The notes under the pieces are model-generated. The model was not told the origin of the DNA. It saw only the letters and a program-made list of their open reading frames with translations, and searched no databases. A stretch of DNA of 40,850 nucleotides from Candidatus Peregrinibacteria bacterium GW2011_GWC2_39_14. GTDB lineage: Bacteria; Patescibacteriota; Gracilibacteria; UBA1369; UBA12463. Below, one piece after another: positions 23,242 through 34,184 of the stretch. Each line of letters opens with the position of its first letter. The stretch's first letter is position 1. The position numbers and the translations under genes are program-made. Where the stretch lies: positions 1-40,850 of the forward strand of contig LBWJ01000014.1 of assembly GCA_000993595.1 (NCBI GenBank), read 5' to 3'.

Positions 23242-24173
23242 TAAGTATTTTTTACAAAAATTTACCAACAAAAATATTCTCGCTAGCAATCGCGATTATT
23301 GTTTGGGTTGTGATCATTGCGTCGCAACAAACGCCATATCAATTCACAGATGAAATTGAAGTTAAGGCCTTTAATATGCCGGAAAACATGAGTCTTATTT
23401 CTCCACTTCCAAAAGTAAAAATCAAAATTGTTACAACAAAAGAAATTTTACAAACATTAACAAAGGCCGATTTTGAAGCATATATAGATACGAAAAATAT
23501 TACAGAAGGAATGCATACGCTTGATGTTTTGGTTACGCCAAAAATTCAGAATGTAACGGTTGTGGCCGCAGAGCCTTCAAGAGTTTCTTTTGAAGTTGAA
23601 AATATGATGCAAAGACAGGTCGGAATAAAGGCTGTAATGACTGGAAATCTGAGCGCCGGACACAAGTCCGAAAAGCCGGTTTTAAGCTTGGATAAGGCGC
23701 AGGTTGAAGGCGCTGAAAGTTTAATCAAAAAAGTTAGCGAGCTTCGAGCGGAAATTAAATTTGATGGTAGCGAAAACATTTCACTCGAAAAAGAGATAAA
23801 ATTAAAAGCGTTTGATCAAAGCGGCGTTGAAATCAAAGAAGTAAAAATAACACCGGAAAACGTTAAAGTTAATATCACTATAACGCAGGTAACTAAGCAG
23901 AAAACAGTCGGCGTTAAGGTGTCCGTGAAAGGTTCTACAAAAACCGGCTGGATTGGAAAAATCACAGTTGAGCCTTCGGCTATTGAAGTAAAAGGTGATG
24001 CAAAATACATTGATGCCTTGGACTATATTGATACCGAAGACTTTGACATTTCAGAAATGACAAAAACAACCGAAAAATATTTACTCTTAAATATTTCAAA
24101 AAACATTTCTTTAGTGAACGAAAACGCAAATCGTGTTAAAGTAACGATCGAATTTAAATCTTACAACAACTAA
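23238..24173 (+). CDS. cdaR: CdaR-like YbbR-domain regulator of CdaA
   Basis: 311-aa membrane-anchored extracytoplasmic protein. A single N-terminal membrane segment (about 13-31, [19 protein letters not shown]) is followed by about three repeated beta-rich YbbR domains (about 35-120, 120-215 and 215-305). CdaR binds CdaA and modulates c-di-AMP synthesis in Firmicutes. The start ATG overlaps the cdaA stop (ATGA), so the two are translationally coupled. glmM, which follows in many Firmicutes, is absent here; ychF is next after one base. Confidence 0.87.
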   Translation: MISIFYKNLPTKIFSLAIAIIVWVVIIASQQTPYQFTDEIEVKAFNMPENMSLISPLPKVKIKIVTTKEILQTLTKADFEAYIDTKNITEGMHTLDVLVTPKIQNVTVVAAEPSRVSFEVENMMQRQVGIKAVMTGNLSAGHKSEKPVLSLDKAQVEGAESLIKKVSELRAEIKFDGSENISLEKEIKLKAFDQSGVEIKEVKITPENVKVNITITQVTKQKTVGVKVSVKGSTKTGWIGKITVEPSAIEVKGDAKYIDALDYIDTEDFDISEMTKTTEKYLLLNISKNISLVNENANRVKVTIEFKSYNN

Positions 24174-24174
24174 A

Positions 24175-25272
24175 ATGGCTCTGAATATTGGAATCGTCGG
24201 ACTTCCGAACGTCGGGAAATCAACTTTGTTTAATGCAATGATACGCTCAAGGATGGCTTCCGTTGCGCCATATCCGTTCTGTACGATTGATCCGAACATT
24301 GGAGTTGTTGAAGTGCCGGACGAACGGATTAAGCACATTGTTGAAATTGCAAAACCCGCAAAAACTATTCCTGCAACAGTCGAATTTAAAGATATTGCAG
24401 GCATTATTAAAGGCGCATCAGAAGGTGAAGGTCTTGGTAATAAATTTCTTTCACACATTCGAGAAAGTCACGCAATAATTCAGATTGTTAGATTTTTCGG
24501 AGATGACGGCGTTGTCCCGCATGTTCACGGTTCAGTCGACCCTAAAAGAGATAAAGAAATAATCAATACAGAGCTTATTCTTGCGGATATCCAGACTCTT
24601 GAAAAACGTCTTGAAAAAGCCGGAACAGAGGCAAGGACAGGCAAGCCGGAAGCAAAAATTTATTTGGAACTTTTGCAAAACGTCCAAAAAGCATTATTGG
24701 AAGGCAGGACCGTAAGAGATATGAATTTATCGGTTGAAGATTCTGAAAGAATTCGCGACCTTCACTTCATAACGCAAAAACCTGTGATGTATATTGCGAA
24801 CATTGATGAAAGTGAAATTAAAAATGTTACACCTGAATTCATTCGAGAAAAAATGGATTTAGCGGCAAATATTCCGGCAATTCCAATCTGCGCAAAAATC
24901 GAAGAAGAGGTTTCAGATTTATCACCGGAAGAAGGAAGAGCATATTTACAAGAACTTGGTCTAAAAGATACAGGTTTGAATGAAGTTATTCGCGCGTCCT
25001 ACGCATTGCTTGGCCTTGCAACGTATTTTACGCAAGGCACTGATGAAGTCCGCGCATGGACGATCCATAAAGGCGATACGGCCCCAAAAGCCGCCGCAGT
25101 AATTCACACGGATTTTGAAAAACACTTCATTCGAGCGGAAGTTATGAGTTATGAGGATTTTATTTCATGTGGGGGTGAGCTTCAGGCAAAAGAAAAAGGT
25201 CTAATGAGACTTGAAGGCAAAGAATATATCGTCAAAGACGGCGATATTATTTATTTCAGAGTTAGCGTTTAG
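24175..25272 (+). CDS. ychF: YchF/OLA1-type GTP/ATP-binding protein
   Basis: 365 aa, normal length. TRAFAC-class P-loop protein that binds the ribosome and usually prefers ATP. P-loop GLPNVGKS (9-16), G3-type DIAG, and the family-specific NIDE at the G4 position instead of NKxD (about 204-207), which explains the altered base preference. A coiled-coil insert (about 130-175) and a C-terminal TGS domain (about 280-364, with FYFRV-like end IIYFRVSV) complete the protein. It begins one base after cdaR and is presumably co-transcribed. Its stop overlaps that of the convergent RSH gene by 4 bp. Confidence 0.95.
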   Translation: MALNIGIVGLPNVGKSTLFNAMIRSRMASVAPYPFCTIDPNIGVVEVPDERIKHIVEIAKPAKTIPATVEFKDIAGIIKGASEGEGLGNKFLSHIRESHAIIQIVRFFGDDGVVPHVHGSVDPKRDKEIINTELILADIQTLEKRLEKAGTEARTGKPEAKIYLELLQNVQKALLEGRTVRDMNLSVEDSERIRDLHFITQKPVMYIANIDESEIKNVTPEFIREKMDLAANIPAIPICAKIEEEVSDLSPEEGRAYLQELGLKDTGLNEVIRASYALLGLATYFTQGTDEVRAWTIHKGDTAPKAAAVIHTDFEKHFIRAEVMSYEDFISCGGELQAKEKGLMRLEGKEYIVKDGDIIYFRVSV

Positions 25273-27608
25273 CCTTTCGGAAGTTTAGCCTTCCTGTGTT
25301 CGATGTAATTAACGAACATATAAAATATAATCAATGCGATAAGCACAGCAATAACTATTGGGTCGAGAGGTATTTTGTAAAAGTAGAATTCCGCATATGT
25401 CATTGCCGTAACGAAAGATACGACAAATAGAGTAAGTCCAAAACCTATGGAAGCACTACGCGTTCCGGGAAAGTTTCTTTCCATGAGTTTTTTAAGATAA
25501 AAAGACAGAACAAATATCACAGCGAGCCCAACATAAATCGATGCGCCAACTATAGTTTTCGCGCTTGAAATACCGGTTTCGACGAATTTCCCTACAATAA
25601 AAGGATGCAATGCCCATCCGATGATATTAAAAAACGCAAAAGTAATAAAAACCCCCATTTGCCCCGCAAATTTTCTGGTTATCGTTAAACATCCGGGGAT
25701 TTGCTCAAGTCTTTTTACGATCTCTGTGAACATTCGCAAGTCCTTCATTTCAAAATCAATAATAAGTTTAGCTTTTCTGCCAAAAGATCTGTCACCGGCA
25801 CCCCGTATGCTTAGCAAATTAACATTGTATTGTCGTATAACGTCAGTTACGTCCATCACAAAACCCGGTCTATCTTTGCCGGTAATTTCAAGTTTGACCG
25901 TTTTTTTGGAGAATGGAATTGAATCGTTAATAATTCCTACGTTTAGAGCGCCACGCGCGTTTCTTTCAAGGTAAATCAACTGTATTACATCGAATGGAGA
26001 GATTGATCCTTCTCCAACGGCAGCATAAAGATCATAAGGAGAATCGTAAGATATATCCAATCTTTTTTTAAAGACTTCCTGTATTTTTTTGAACCTCATA
26101 TCTTCAATAAATCCAAGTCCGGCAATATTGAAAGCATTTTGAAGAAACTTTTTGCCAATTGTTATTTTTTCGTGCCTTGTTTTTGTTTTAAAAATTTCCT
26201 TTATTCTGCTGCGTGCGCTACCGGTTTTGACATAAGGAAGCCATTCCAGACGTGGTTCACATGCTGTACGCGTAACCAAGATTTTTACTTTGTCGTTCGA
26301 ATTGAGGGTCATCGTTAATGGCATAATAACATCATTAATTCTTGCCTCATAAGCATAAACAATTTTTTTAGGTTCAGTTGCGTATATAAAATCAACGACA
26401 CTGGAGCCGGAAGGTAAATAAAAAGGTTCTCCGTTTTGATTAAAAACAGTTATCCTATCGCTAAAAACCTCTTCTTTCAAATCACGCATAAAATAATCAT
26501 CATCAGAATCCTGTTTTTCCAGTTCAAGAATTTGTTCCATCCATTTTAAATATTTTTCAGGCATGGATTTTGTCGTAACAAGATTAATGCCAAGTTCAGA
26601 ATCGTCATGCATTTTTTGTGTGCGAATTTGGAATTCGATTCTAGCTTCTTTTGGGCCAAGAACGATTGTGTGTATGGATTGATAGCCGTTTATTTTTGGA
26701 ACGGCTATATAATCTTTCAGTTTTCCGGCATCAGGTTTATACATGGAATGCGCAACGCCAAGGGCTTTATAACAATCATCAGGAGTGTCTGTAACAATCC
26801 TTATCGTAATTAAATCCAGAACATTTTTTGCGCCCGGATCGTCAAAAGATTTAATCTTTTTGAAAATATGAAAGATTGATTTTGGCCTTAAATAAACCTT
26901 TGCATTGATTTTCTTCTTATCAAGAATGGCTGACATTTCAGTTATAGTTTTTTGCGCAATGTCGTCGTGTTTTTTATTATATTTTTTTAGTCGATCAATG
27001 AAGGCTCGATATTCTTTTTGGTATAAATGCTTAAAGCACAAATCCTCAAGTTCATATTTTATGCCCTGTATGCCCATCAAATTCGAAATTGGAATATAAA
27101 CTTCAAGGGTTTCTTTTGCGATTCTTGTCTGCTTATCCGGCCTGACAAAATGCAGAGTTCGCATATTGTGAAGCCTATCCGCGAGCTTAATAAAAATAAC
27201 GCGCGGATCTTTTGAGGTATGGAGAAGCAATTTTTTAAGAGACTCAATTTGCCTCTTTTCCATGGCGTTTTTATAGTAGACTTTCGACAATTTCGTAACG
27301 CCATTAACTAGGAAAGCGACATGTTCGCCAAATTCTTTCTGAATATCGTTTATTGAATATGAAGTGTCTTCGGAAACGTCATGAAGCATTGCCGCAATCA
27401 AAGTATTCTCATCAACACGCAAATTCGACAAAATCTTAACCGTCTCAATAAGGTGGCTTATATAGGGCGTTCCTTCATAACGCATCTGCCCTTTATGCGC
27501 ATGATCCGCAAAATGATACGCCTTTAAAAAACGATTGGAATCAAAGTCGGGAATCCTCGACTTCACCTTTTCGATTATCTCTTTTATATCGTTTAAAATA
27601 TATGCCAT
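25269..27608 (-). CDS. RelA/SpoT-family (p)ppGpp enzyme with C-terminal membrane domain
   Basis: 779 aa. Hydrolase HD domain: HDVSED (76-81) and KLADRLHNMR (141-150), with RYEGTPYISH before them. Synthetase domain about 235-350 with DYIAVPKINGYQSIHT and EFQIRT. TGS about 410-470, helical region, ACT about 590-645 with a KLEITGKDRPGFVMDV start. Both activities look possible. Residues about 649-779 are unlike other RSH: about four long hydrophobic segments, so the enzyme is likely anchored in the membrane by its C-terminus. Start ATG 27608 preferred; TTG 27617 is also open. Divergent from mnmA across a 72-bp gap. Confidence 0.9.
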   Translation of the reverse strand: MAYILNDIKEIIEKVKSRIPDFDSNRFLKAYHFADHAHKGQMRYEGTPYISHLIETVKILSNLRVDENTLIAAMLHDVSEDTSYSINDIQKEFGEHVAFLVNGVTKLSKVYYKNAMEKRQIESLKKLLLHTSKDPRVIFIKLADRLHNMRTLHFVRPDKQTRIAKETLEVYIPISNLMGIQGIKYELEDLCFKHLYQKEYRAFIDRLKKYNKKHDDIAQKTITEMSAILDKKKINAKVYLRPKSIFHIFKKIKSFDDPGAKNVLDLITIRIVTDTPDDCYKALGVAHSMYKPDAGKLKDYIAVPKINGYQSIHTIVLGPKEARIEFQIRTQKMHDDSELGINLVTTKSMPEKYLKWMEQILELEKQDSDDDYFMRDLKEEVFSDRITVFNQNGEPFYLPSGSSVVDFIYATEPKKIVYAYEARINDVIMPLTMTLNSNDKVKILVTRTACEPRLEWLPYVKTGSARSRIKEIFKTKTRHEKITIGKKFLQNAFNIAGLGFIEDMRFKKIQEVFKKRLDISYDSPYDLYAAVGEGSISPFDVIQLIYLERNARGALNVGIINDSIPFSKKTVKLEITGKDRPGFVMDVTDVIRQYNVNLLSIRGAGDRSFGRKAKLIIDFEMKDLRMFTEIVKRLEQIPGCLTITRKFAGQMGVFITFAFFNIIGWALHPFIVGKFVETGISSAKTIVGASIYVGLAVIFVLSFYLKKLMERNFPGTRSASIGFGLTLFVVSFVTAMTYAEFYFYKIPLDPIVIAVLIALIIFYMFVNYIEHRKAKLPKG

Positions 27609-27665
27609 ATACAACAATCAATCTTCTCATAACACATATAAACAAGTCAACGAAAATGACGAAAA

Positions 27666-27674
27666 TGCTATAAT
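27666..27674 (+). promoter_or_regulatory. Extended -10, leaderless start of mnmA
   Basis: TGCTATAAT (27666-27674), then CTCATC, then ATG at 27681. The -35 region is weak, as is usual with extended -10 promoters. Confidence 0.65.
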
Positions 27675-27680
27675 CTCATC

Positions 27681-28769
27681 ATGCAAAAAGTAAAAGATAA
27701 AAAAGTTGTTGTTGCGATGTCCGGAGGAGTGGACTCTTCGGTTGCCGCAATGCTGCTCAAACAGCAGGGCTATAAGTGCATTGGGATCCATTTGAAATTT
27801 TGGAACGATCCTTCGTGCCCGATTTCCGCAAAAACTCAGGAAAATAAATGTTGCTCGACGGAAAGCATGGTTATTGCTCGCGCGAATGCGAAAATGTTGA
27901 ATATGCCTTTTAGCGTTATTGATGTTTCGGATAAATTCAAAACAAAAATTGTTGATTATTTTGTTGATGAATACTTGGCTGGCAGAACGCCAAATCCATG
28001 CGTTGAATGTAATCGAAATATAAAATTCGGCGAGCTTCTAAAAATTGCAAAAAGCTTGGGAGCGGATTTTGTTGCAACCGGTCATTACGCAAAAATCGCT
28101 GTCAAAAAAGGAATTTATGAGCTCAAAACGCCAAAAGATAAAGAAAAAGATCAGACATATTTTTTATATACGCTCACGCAGGAAAAATTGAAGCACATTA
28201 TGTTTCCGCTTGCAGATCTGAAAAAATCGCAAGTTAAAGAAATGGCACGAAGTTTTGGGATTAAAGAATCCGCATCAAAAAAAGAAAGTCAGAATTTGTG
28301 CTTTTTCCCGGATAAAAAATATACGGATTTTTTAAAAAGATATTTGAGCAAAAGCCAGCTTAAATCCGGCCCAATTAAAGATATGAAAGGCAAGGTTCTT
28401 GGCACGCACAGCGGAATTGCACTTTATACGATCGGGCAAAGGAAAAACGTGATTAGCGGCCAAAAGAAGCCAATTTATGTTATTGATATCGATAAAAAAT
28501 CAAATACGATTTTTGTTGGCGATGAAAAGCATTTATTTTCAAAAAAGATCAAAATTAAGAATATAAGCTTTATTTCAGGGAAATTGCCAAAAATGCGCAA
28601 CATTAAGTCAAAAATAAGGTACGGAAGCAAGTTCGTGCCGGCAAAATTGAGCTTAAAAGGCAAGTCTGCCGAGATTGCTTTCAAAAAACCTGTTAGAGCT
28701 GTGACGCGTGGCCAATCTGCTGTATTTTACGACAAAAACACGGTTTTAGGCGGCGGGATCATTATATGA
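27681..28769 (+). CDS. mnmA: tRNA-specific 2-thiouridylase
   Basis: 362 aa. Adds the 2-thio group to U34 of Lys, Glu and Gln tRNAs, using ATP. The PP-loop is SGGVDSS (14-20). The catalytic Cys pair is Cys107 (NPCVEC, with Cys110) and Cys207 (SQNLCFFPD). GHY-type and GQRKN segments of the central and C-terminal beta-barrel are present. Length is normal. The start is leaderless. It lacks a close partner such as mnmE or tusA in the window. Behind it is a 223-bp gap. Confidence 0.95.
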   Translation: MQKVKDKKVVVAMSGGVDSSVAAMLLKQQGYKCIGIHLKFWNDPSCPISAKTQENKCCSTESMVIARANAKMLNMPFSVIDVSDKFKTKIVDYFVDEYLAGRTPNPCVECNRNIKFGELLKIAKSLGADFVATGHYAKIAVKKGIYELKTPKDKEKDQTYFLYTLTQEKLKHIMFPLADLKKSQVKEMARSFGIKESASKKESQNLCFFPDKKYTDFLKRYLSKSQLKSGPIKDMKGKVLGTHSGIALYTIGQRKNVISGQKKPIYVIDIDKKSNTIFVGDEKHLFSKKIKIKNISFISGKLPKMRNIKSKIRYGSKFVPAKLSLKGKSAEIAFKKPVRAVTRGQSAVFYDKNTVLGGGIII

Positions 28770-28940
28770 AGCTCGTTCAGTCACTATGCGCGTAGCAATG
28801 ATGGATGTCCGCATTTTTCAATCTATATGCTAATTATAGCAATCTTATATACTTTTTATATAAATCTTATATATAAACGACATAAAACGCATATGCTCTT
28901 ATGAGCGGGAGTCTTTTGTTATCACTATCTCCATTTTGCA
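28770..28940. other. AT-rich gap with small palindromes
   Basis: No gene seen. It holds CTATGCGCGTAG-like palindrome text near 28784-28797, TGCTA-ATTA-TAGCA (28828-28841), repeated CTTATATA, a CATATG (28890-28895) and a GCTC-TTAT-GAGC hairpin (28895-28906) followed by GTCTTTTG. The order resembles the unit at 15291-15390, but similarity is weak. Confidence 0.4.
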
Positions 28941-28969
28941 TTGATAATAAGGCAAAAATCGTGTATAAT
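28941..28969 (+). promoter_or_regulatory. Sortase gene promoter
   Basis: TTGATA (28941-28946), 17-bp spacer, TATAAT (28964-28969), leader of about 17 bases rich in A before ATG 28993. One of the best consensus promoters in the window. Confidence 0.75.
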
Positions 28970-28992
28970 AATTAGATAAAATAAAAACAAAA

Positions 28993-29994
28993 ATGAGCGA
29001 CGAGATATATAAAATCGAAAGAAAGATTTTTGGCGGTCCGAGAAGTAAAGAAGTTTTTACGTTTTTAAAGCCGCTTAATGAAAAAGGCGGAATAGAAATT
29101 TTCTACGTTAAAGAGACTTCGGTATCAGCCAAAGAAAAGATTAAAAAGGAGAGCGTTTTGGCGATTGGTCCAATTGAAGCAAAGCAATTTGAAGCAAAGA
29201 AGGTGCCACAAAAAGATAAAGTTCGTAGTTCGGAAGGCGTTCAAATTTATCAAGGATTTTTCTCAAGCACAGCCTTCAAGAAAGGCTTTGAGATAACAAA
29301 GCAATTAACGCTTTCAGCTGCGATTTTTGGAGTCCTTTTTCTGGCTTTAAACTGGTCCGCATACGCAAAGATTTTTGAAACAAAATATAACCAAGTCGCG
29401 AACGTATCCAGGGCGAACACAATGCAAGAATTTATTGCTCCAAAAAAGCCTATTAAACAAACACTTTTAAAAGTTGGTGCGACGCCGGCTGAAGAAAAAA
29501 AGAACATTCCGGCTCTTTCAATTACTGTTGCTCCGCCAGATACAAGAATTATTATTCCAAGCATAAATAAAAATATTCCTGTTATTCAGATCAGCGATGA
29601 AAAATTAATAAAAAAAGATTTTAAAGCGCTTGAATTAGATATCCAAAAAGGGCTTGAAGATGGCGTAATCAACTATCCTGGTACTTCAAAGCCGGGCGAG
29701 CACGGCAACATTGTTATTACCGGTCATAGCTCTTATTTCCCATGGCAACCGGGCAGATTCAAAGATGTTTTTGCGGTTTTGAGCGAGGTTAAAAATGAAG
29801 ATAAAATTGTGATTTTCTATAATCAGAAAAAATATATCTATACGGTTTTTAGCATTGAGAATGTTTCGCCAAAAGATATTGGGCCACTTCAGCAAACCAA
29901 AGATGACATTTTGACGCTTATAACATGTACGCCGGTTGGAACAGACCTTCGCAGGCTTATCGTTAAGGCAAAATTAACATCTGTGGAAATTTAA
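28993..29994 (+). CDS. Sortase, class D/E-like, with long cytoplasmic N-terminus
   Basis: 333-aa membrane transpeptidase that joins surface proteins to other proteins or the cell envelope. Catalytic triad: His245 (TGHSSYF), Cys312 (TLITCTP) and Arg320 or Arg321 (VGTDLRR). One membrane helix at 105-124. The N-terminal 100 residues are hydrophilic and predicted cytoplasmic, unusually long for a sortase. A linker (125-180) leads to the beta-barrel sortase domain (180-333). No sorting-signal protein (LPxTG) is recognised in the window. Its stop overlaps the next convergent gene by 4 bp. Confidence 0.85.
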   Translation: MSDEIYKIERKIFGGPRSKEVFTFLKPLNEKGGIEIFYVKETSVSAKEKIKKESVLAIGPIEAKQFEAKKVPQKDKVRSSEGVQIYQGFFSSTAFKKGFEITKQLTLSAAIFGVLFLALNWSAYAKIFETKYNQVANVSRANTMQEFIAPKKPIKQTLLKVGATPAEEKKNIPALSITVAPPDTRIIIPSINKNIPVIQISDEKLIKKDFKALELDIQKGLEDGVINYPGTSKPGEHGNIVITGHSSYFPWQPGRFKDVFAVLSEVKNEDKIVIFYNQKKYIYTVFSIENVSPKDIGPLQQTKDDILTLITCTPVGTDLRRLIVKAKLTSVEI

Positions 29995-30500
29995 GAATTT
30001 TGCAGCTTATCTAATTCTTCAAGGAGTTTTTTCTCATGTTCCGCTTCGGTTTCTTCAACGCTTCTTTCAGCCTCAGCAGCTTTTTGTCTTTGTTGTTTGC
30101 GCTCAAAATCTTGCCATTCCAGCATGTGTTTATCGTTTAGACCTTTGAGGTCGGCGTTATATTCCTCATCAAGCTTTGTGAGCTGTTCTTTTTCATTAAC
30201 AAGAATATTTCGAAGTTTTACGATTTGGTCATCAGTCATGACAGGCATGATTTGATACCAATATTCACGCTCAGAATCGTCCATAGATTCGGTTTGGATC
30301 GCAAGAGCAATCAAATCCGGATATTTTGAAGTAACAGATTCCGGAATGCTGTATTTTGCAACAATTTCATCGATTTTCTTTTGGTCCGCTTTTATGAAAA
30401 AGCGCCCGCGCATGCCTTGAATAAGCATTTTTCCATCTCTTATAGCGCTAACAGCACCGGTTGATTGTTGAGAGGCTTGTTGTGTGTTTGTATCAGCCAT
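29991..30500 (-). CDS. Coiled-coil protein, function unknown
   Basis: 169 aa. N-terminus MADTNTQQASQQS is Gln/Thr-rich and likely disordered. A folded-looking part covers about 25-90. The C-terminal half (about 95-169) is highly charged with heptad-like Leu/Glu/Lys spacing and is predicted coiled coil. No family recognised, no membrane segment. An upstream ATG (30560) is open in frame, but it would overlap ligA and its promoter region. TGCTATATT, an extended -10 box, lies 13 bases before ATG 30500, which I use. Divergent from ligA with a 41-bp gap. Confidence 0.6.
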   Translation of the reverse strand: MADTNTQQASQQSTGAVSAIRDGKMLIQGMRGRFFIKADQKKIDEIVAKYSIPESVTSKYPDLIALAIQTESMDDSEREYWYQIMPVMTDDQIVKLRNILVNEKEQLTKLDEEYNADLKGLNDKHMLEWQDFERKQQRQKAAEAERSVEETEAEHEKKLLEELDKLQNS

Positions 30501-30520
30501 ATTTGTTATATATAATATAG

Positions 30521-32569
<2,049 letters not shown>

Positions 32570-32570
32570 T

Positions 32571-34160
32571 TTATTCCAGCACCTCTCCACCAAAAAAGTC
32601 GGCGATATCATTCGCATTGGAAGATTTTTTTTGCGCATTAGCGTCGGCTTGCGCGCCAGAAGCATCACCAGCGCTACCAGCAGGAGCCATTGCCATATTC
32701 ATCACATCCGCAACCGTAGTTTCCGCTCCAGATATAACCGGCTCAAGCTCAATTCTTTTCAAAACTCCCTTAACTCGGATTTTATTATTAAATACATCAA
32801 AAAGTGTTTTTTCAAGCTCGGCTAGATGCGTTGTTTCAGAAACTTTTTCAAGATAAAAACTTGTCTTAAATTCAAGAGTCAAAGTATCGCCATTCAAATC
32901 ACTTGGCTGAGAATTTTTCACACCTTGTCTTAGCATTGGCGTCTTGATTCTTTCGATAACCCTTGGCCACGTGCTGATTATATTCTGCATCGTCACGTCA
33001 ATCGGATCCATCGGAGAAACGGGTGCAGATTCGCTAACTTTTTCCGCTTGCTTCGTAAGTGGCGCCGCACTAGTTGTAGTTGTAACAGCGCCAACTGCTT
33101 TCACAGCACTTTTTACTTCCGGCGTTTTCGCTCTTTGATATCCGCAAATCTCGATAATGGCTATTTCAAGAGGCAATTGAGGTATGGCAGCGCTTTTAAA
33201 TTTCTCGAGAGCGCCTTGAAAAGAATCAGTCATAAGCATCAATCTTGGCACGGCATCTTTTTCTTCGCTTTGCACAGCCGCAATCAATTTCGAGCGCAAA
33301 AGTTCAAGAAATTCACGCGTGAATTGCGATAAATCCGCACCTTCTTTATATAAATTTTGCACAAACAAAAGCGCAGAATTTGCATCACAACTTTCAAGCA
33401 TTTTATAAAACGCATCAAGGTTCTCAATTCCACTTAAACTCAGCATTTCTTTTACGCGATCGTATGTTAGCTTTCCATCAACAACCAATTGCTCCATAAG
33501 ACCAATCGCATCGCGGAGCCCTCCTTCGGCATTATTCGCAATTGCCTCAATTGCTTTATCTTCGGCAATAATATTTTCAAGCTGAGCGATATAGCTCAAT
33601 CGCGCCATGATTGTTCTTGAGTCAATACGTTTAAAATCAAACCTCTGGCATCTTGAGATAATCGTATCAAGAATTTTGTGCGCTTCCGTTGTACATAAAA
33701 TAAAATAAACATAGCTCGGCGGTTCTTCCAGGGTTTTAAGAAGTGCATTTGATGCATCTTTCGTTAGCATATGCGCTTCATCAATAATATAAATTTTATT
33801 CTTTGCGCGAGTTGGAGCATAAGGAATTTTATCAATAAGCTCGCGAATTTCATCGATTCCGCGGTTGCTTGCCGCATCAATTTCGATCAAATCAATCAAT
33901 CTTCCTTCATTCATGCTCACGCACATCTCGCATTTTCCGCACGGCTCCATATCGGCATCAAGCTCAAGGCAGTTCAAAGATTTCGCTATCAAACGCGCAG
34001 TTGAAGTCTTTCCGGTTCCACGTGGGCCTGTAAAAAGATAAGCATGCACCATTCGCTTTTCCCGCAAGCCATTAAGCAAAGTCTGACGAATATGATCCTG
34101 CCCGACAAGATAAGTGAAGCCTTGTGGCCTATATTTCCTGTAAAATGCGATTTTTTCCAT
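32571..34160 (-). CDS. dnaX: DNA polymerase III subunit gamma/tau
   Basis: 529-aa clamp-loader ATPase. Walker A GPRGTGKT (45-52), zinc-binding Cys64/74/77/80, Walker B with DEAH (127-130), SRC sensor (169-171). The C-terminal part (about 360-480) is the tau-specific region, ending with IADFFGGEVLE, probably the polymerase-alpha contact. A run of eight A residues near the 3' end (complement 32625-32632) encodes QKKS and is too late to make a gamma-type product. Lies 24 bp after the glycosyltransferase gene and is probably co-transcribed with it. No recR or ybaB follows. Confidence 0.95.
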   Translation of the reverse strand: MEKIAFYRKYRPQGFTYLVGQDHIRQTLLNGLREKRMVHAYLFTGPRGTGKTSTARLIAKSLNCLELDADMEPCGKCEMCVSMNEGRLIDLIEIDAASNRGIDEIRELIDKIPYAPTRAKNKIYIIDEAHMLTKDASNALLKTLEEPPSYVYFILCTTEAHKILDTIISRCQRFDFKRIDSRTIMARLSYIAQLENIIAEDKAIEAIANNAEGGLRDAIGLMEQLVVDGKLTYDRVKEMLSLSGIENLDAFYKMLESCDANSALLFVQNLYKEGADLSQFTREFLELLRSKLIAAVQSEEKDAVPRLMLMTDSFQGALEKFKSAAIPQLPLEIAIIEICGYQRAKTPEVKSAVKAVGAVTTTTSAAPLTKQAEKVSESAPVSPMDPIDVTMQNIISTWPRVIERIKTPMLRQGVKNSQPSDLNGDTLTLEFKTSFYLEKVSETTHLAELEKTLFDVFNNKIRVKGVLKRIELEPVISGAETTVADVMNMAMAPAGSAGDASGAQADANAQKKSSNANDIADFFGGEVLE

Positions 34161-34184
34161 AGAAAATGCTTTGAGGAACTTATA

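Noticed and set aside
32625..32632. Run of eight A residues in dnaX as a programmed frameshift site
   Set aside because: It lies about 20 codons from the 3' end, so slippage would not make a short gamma form of the E. coli or Thermus kind.
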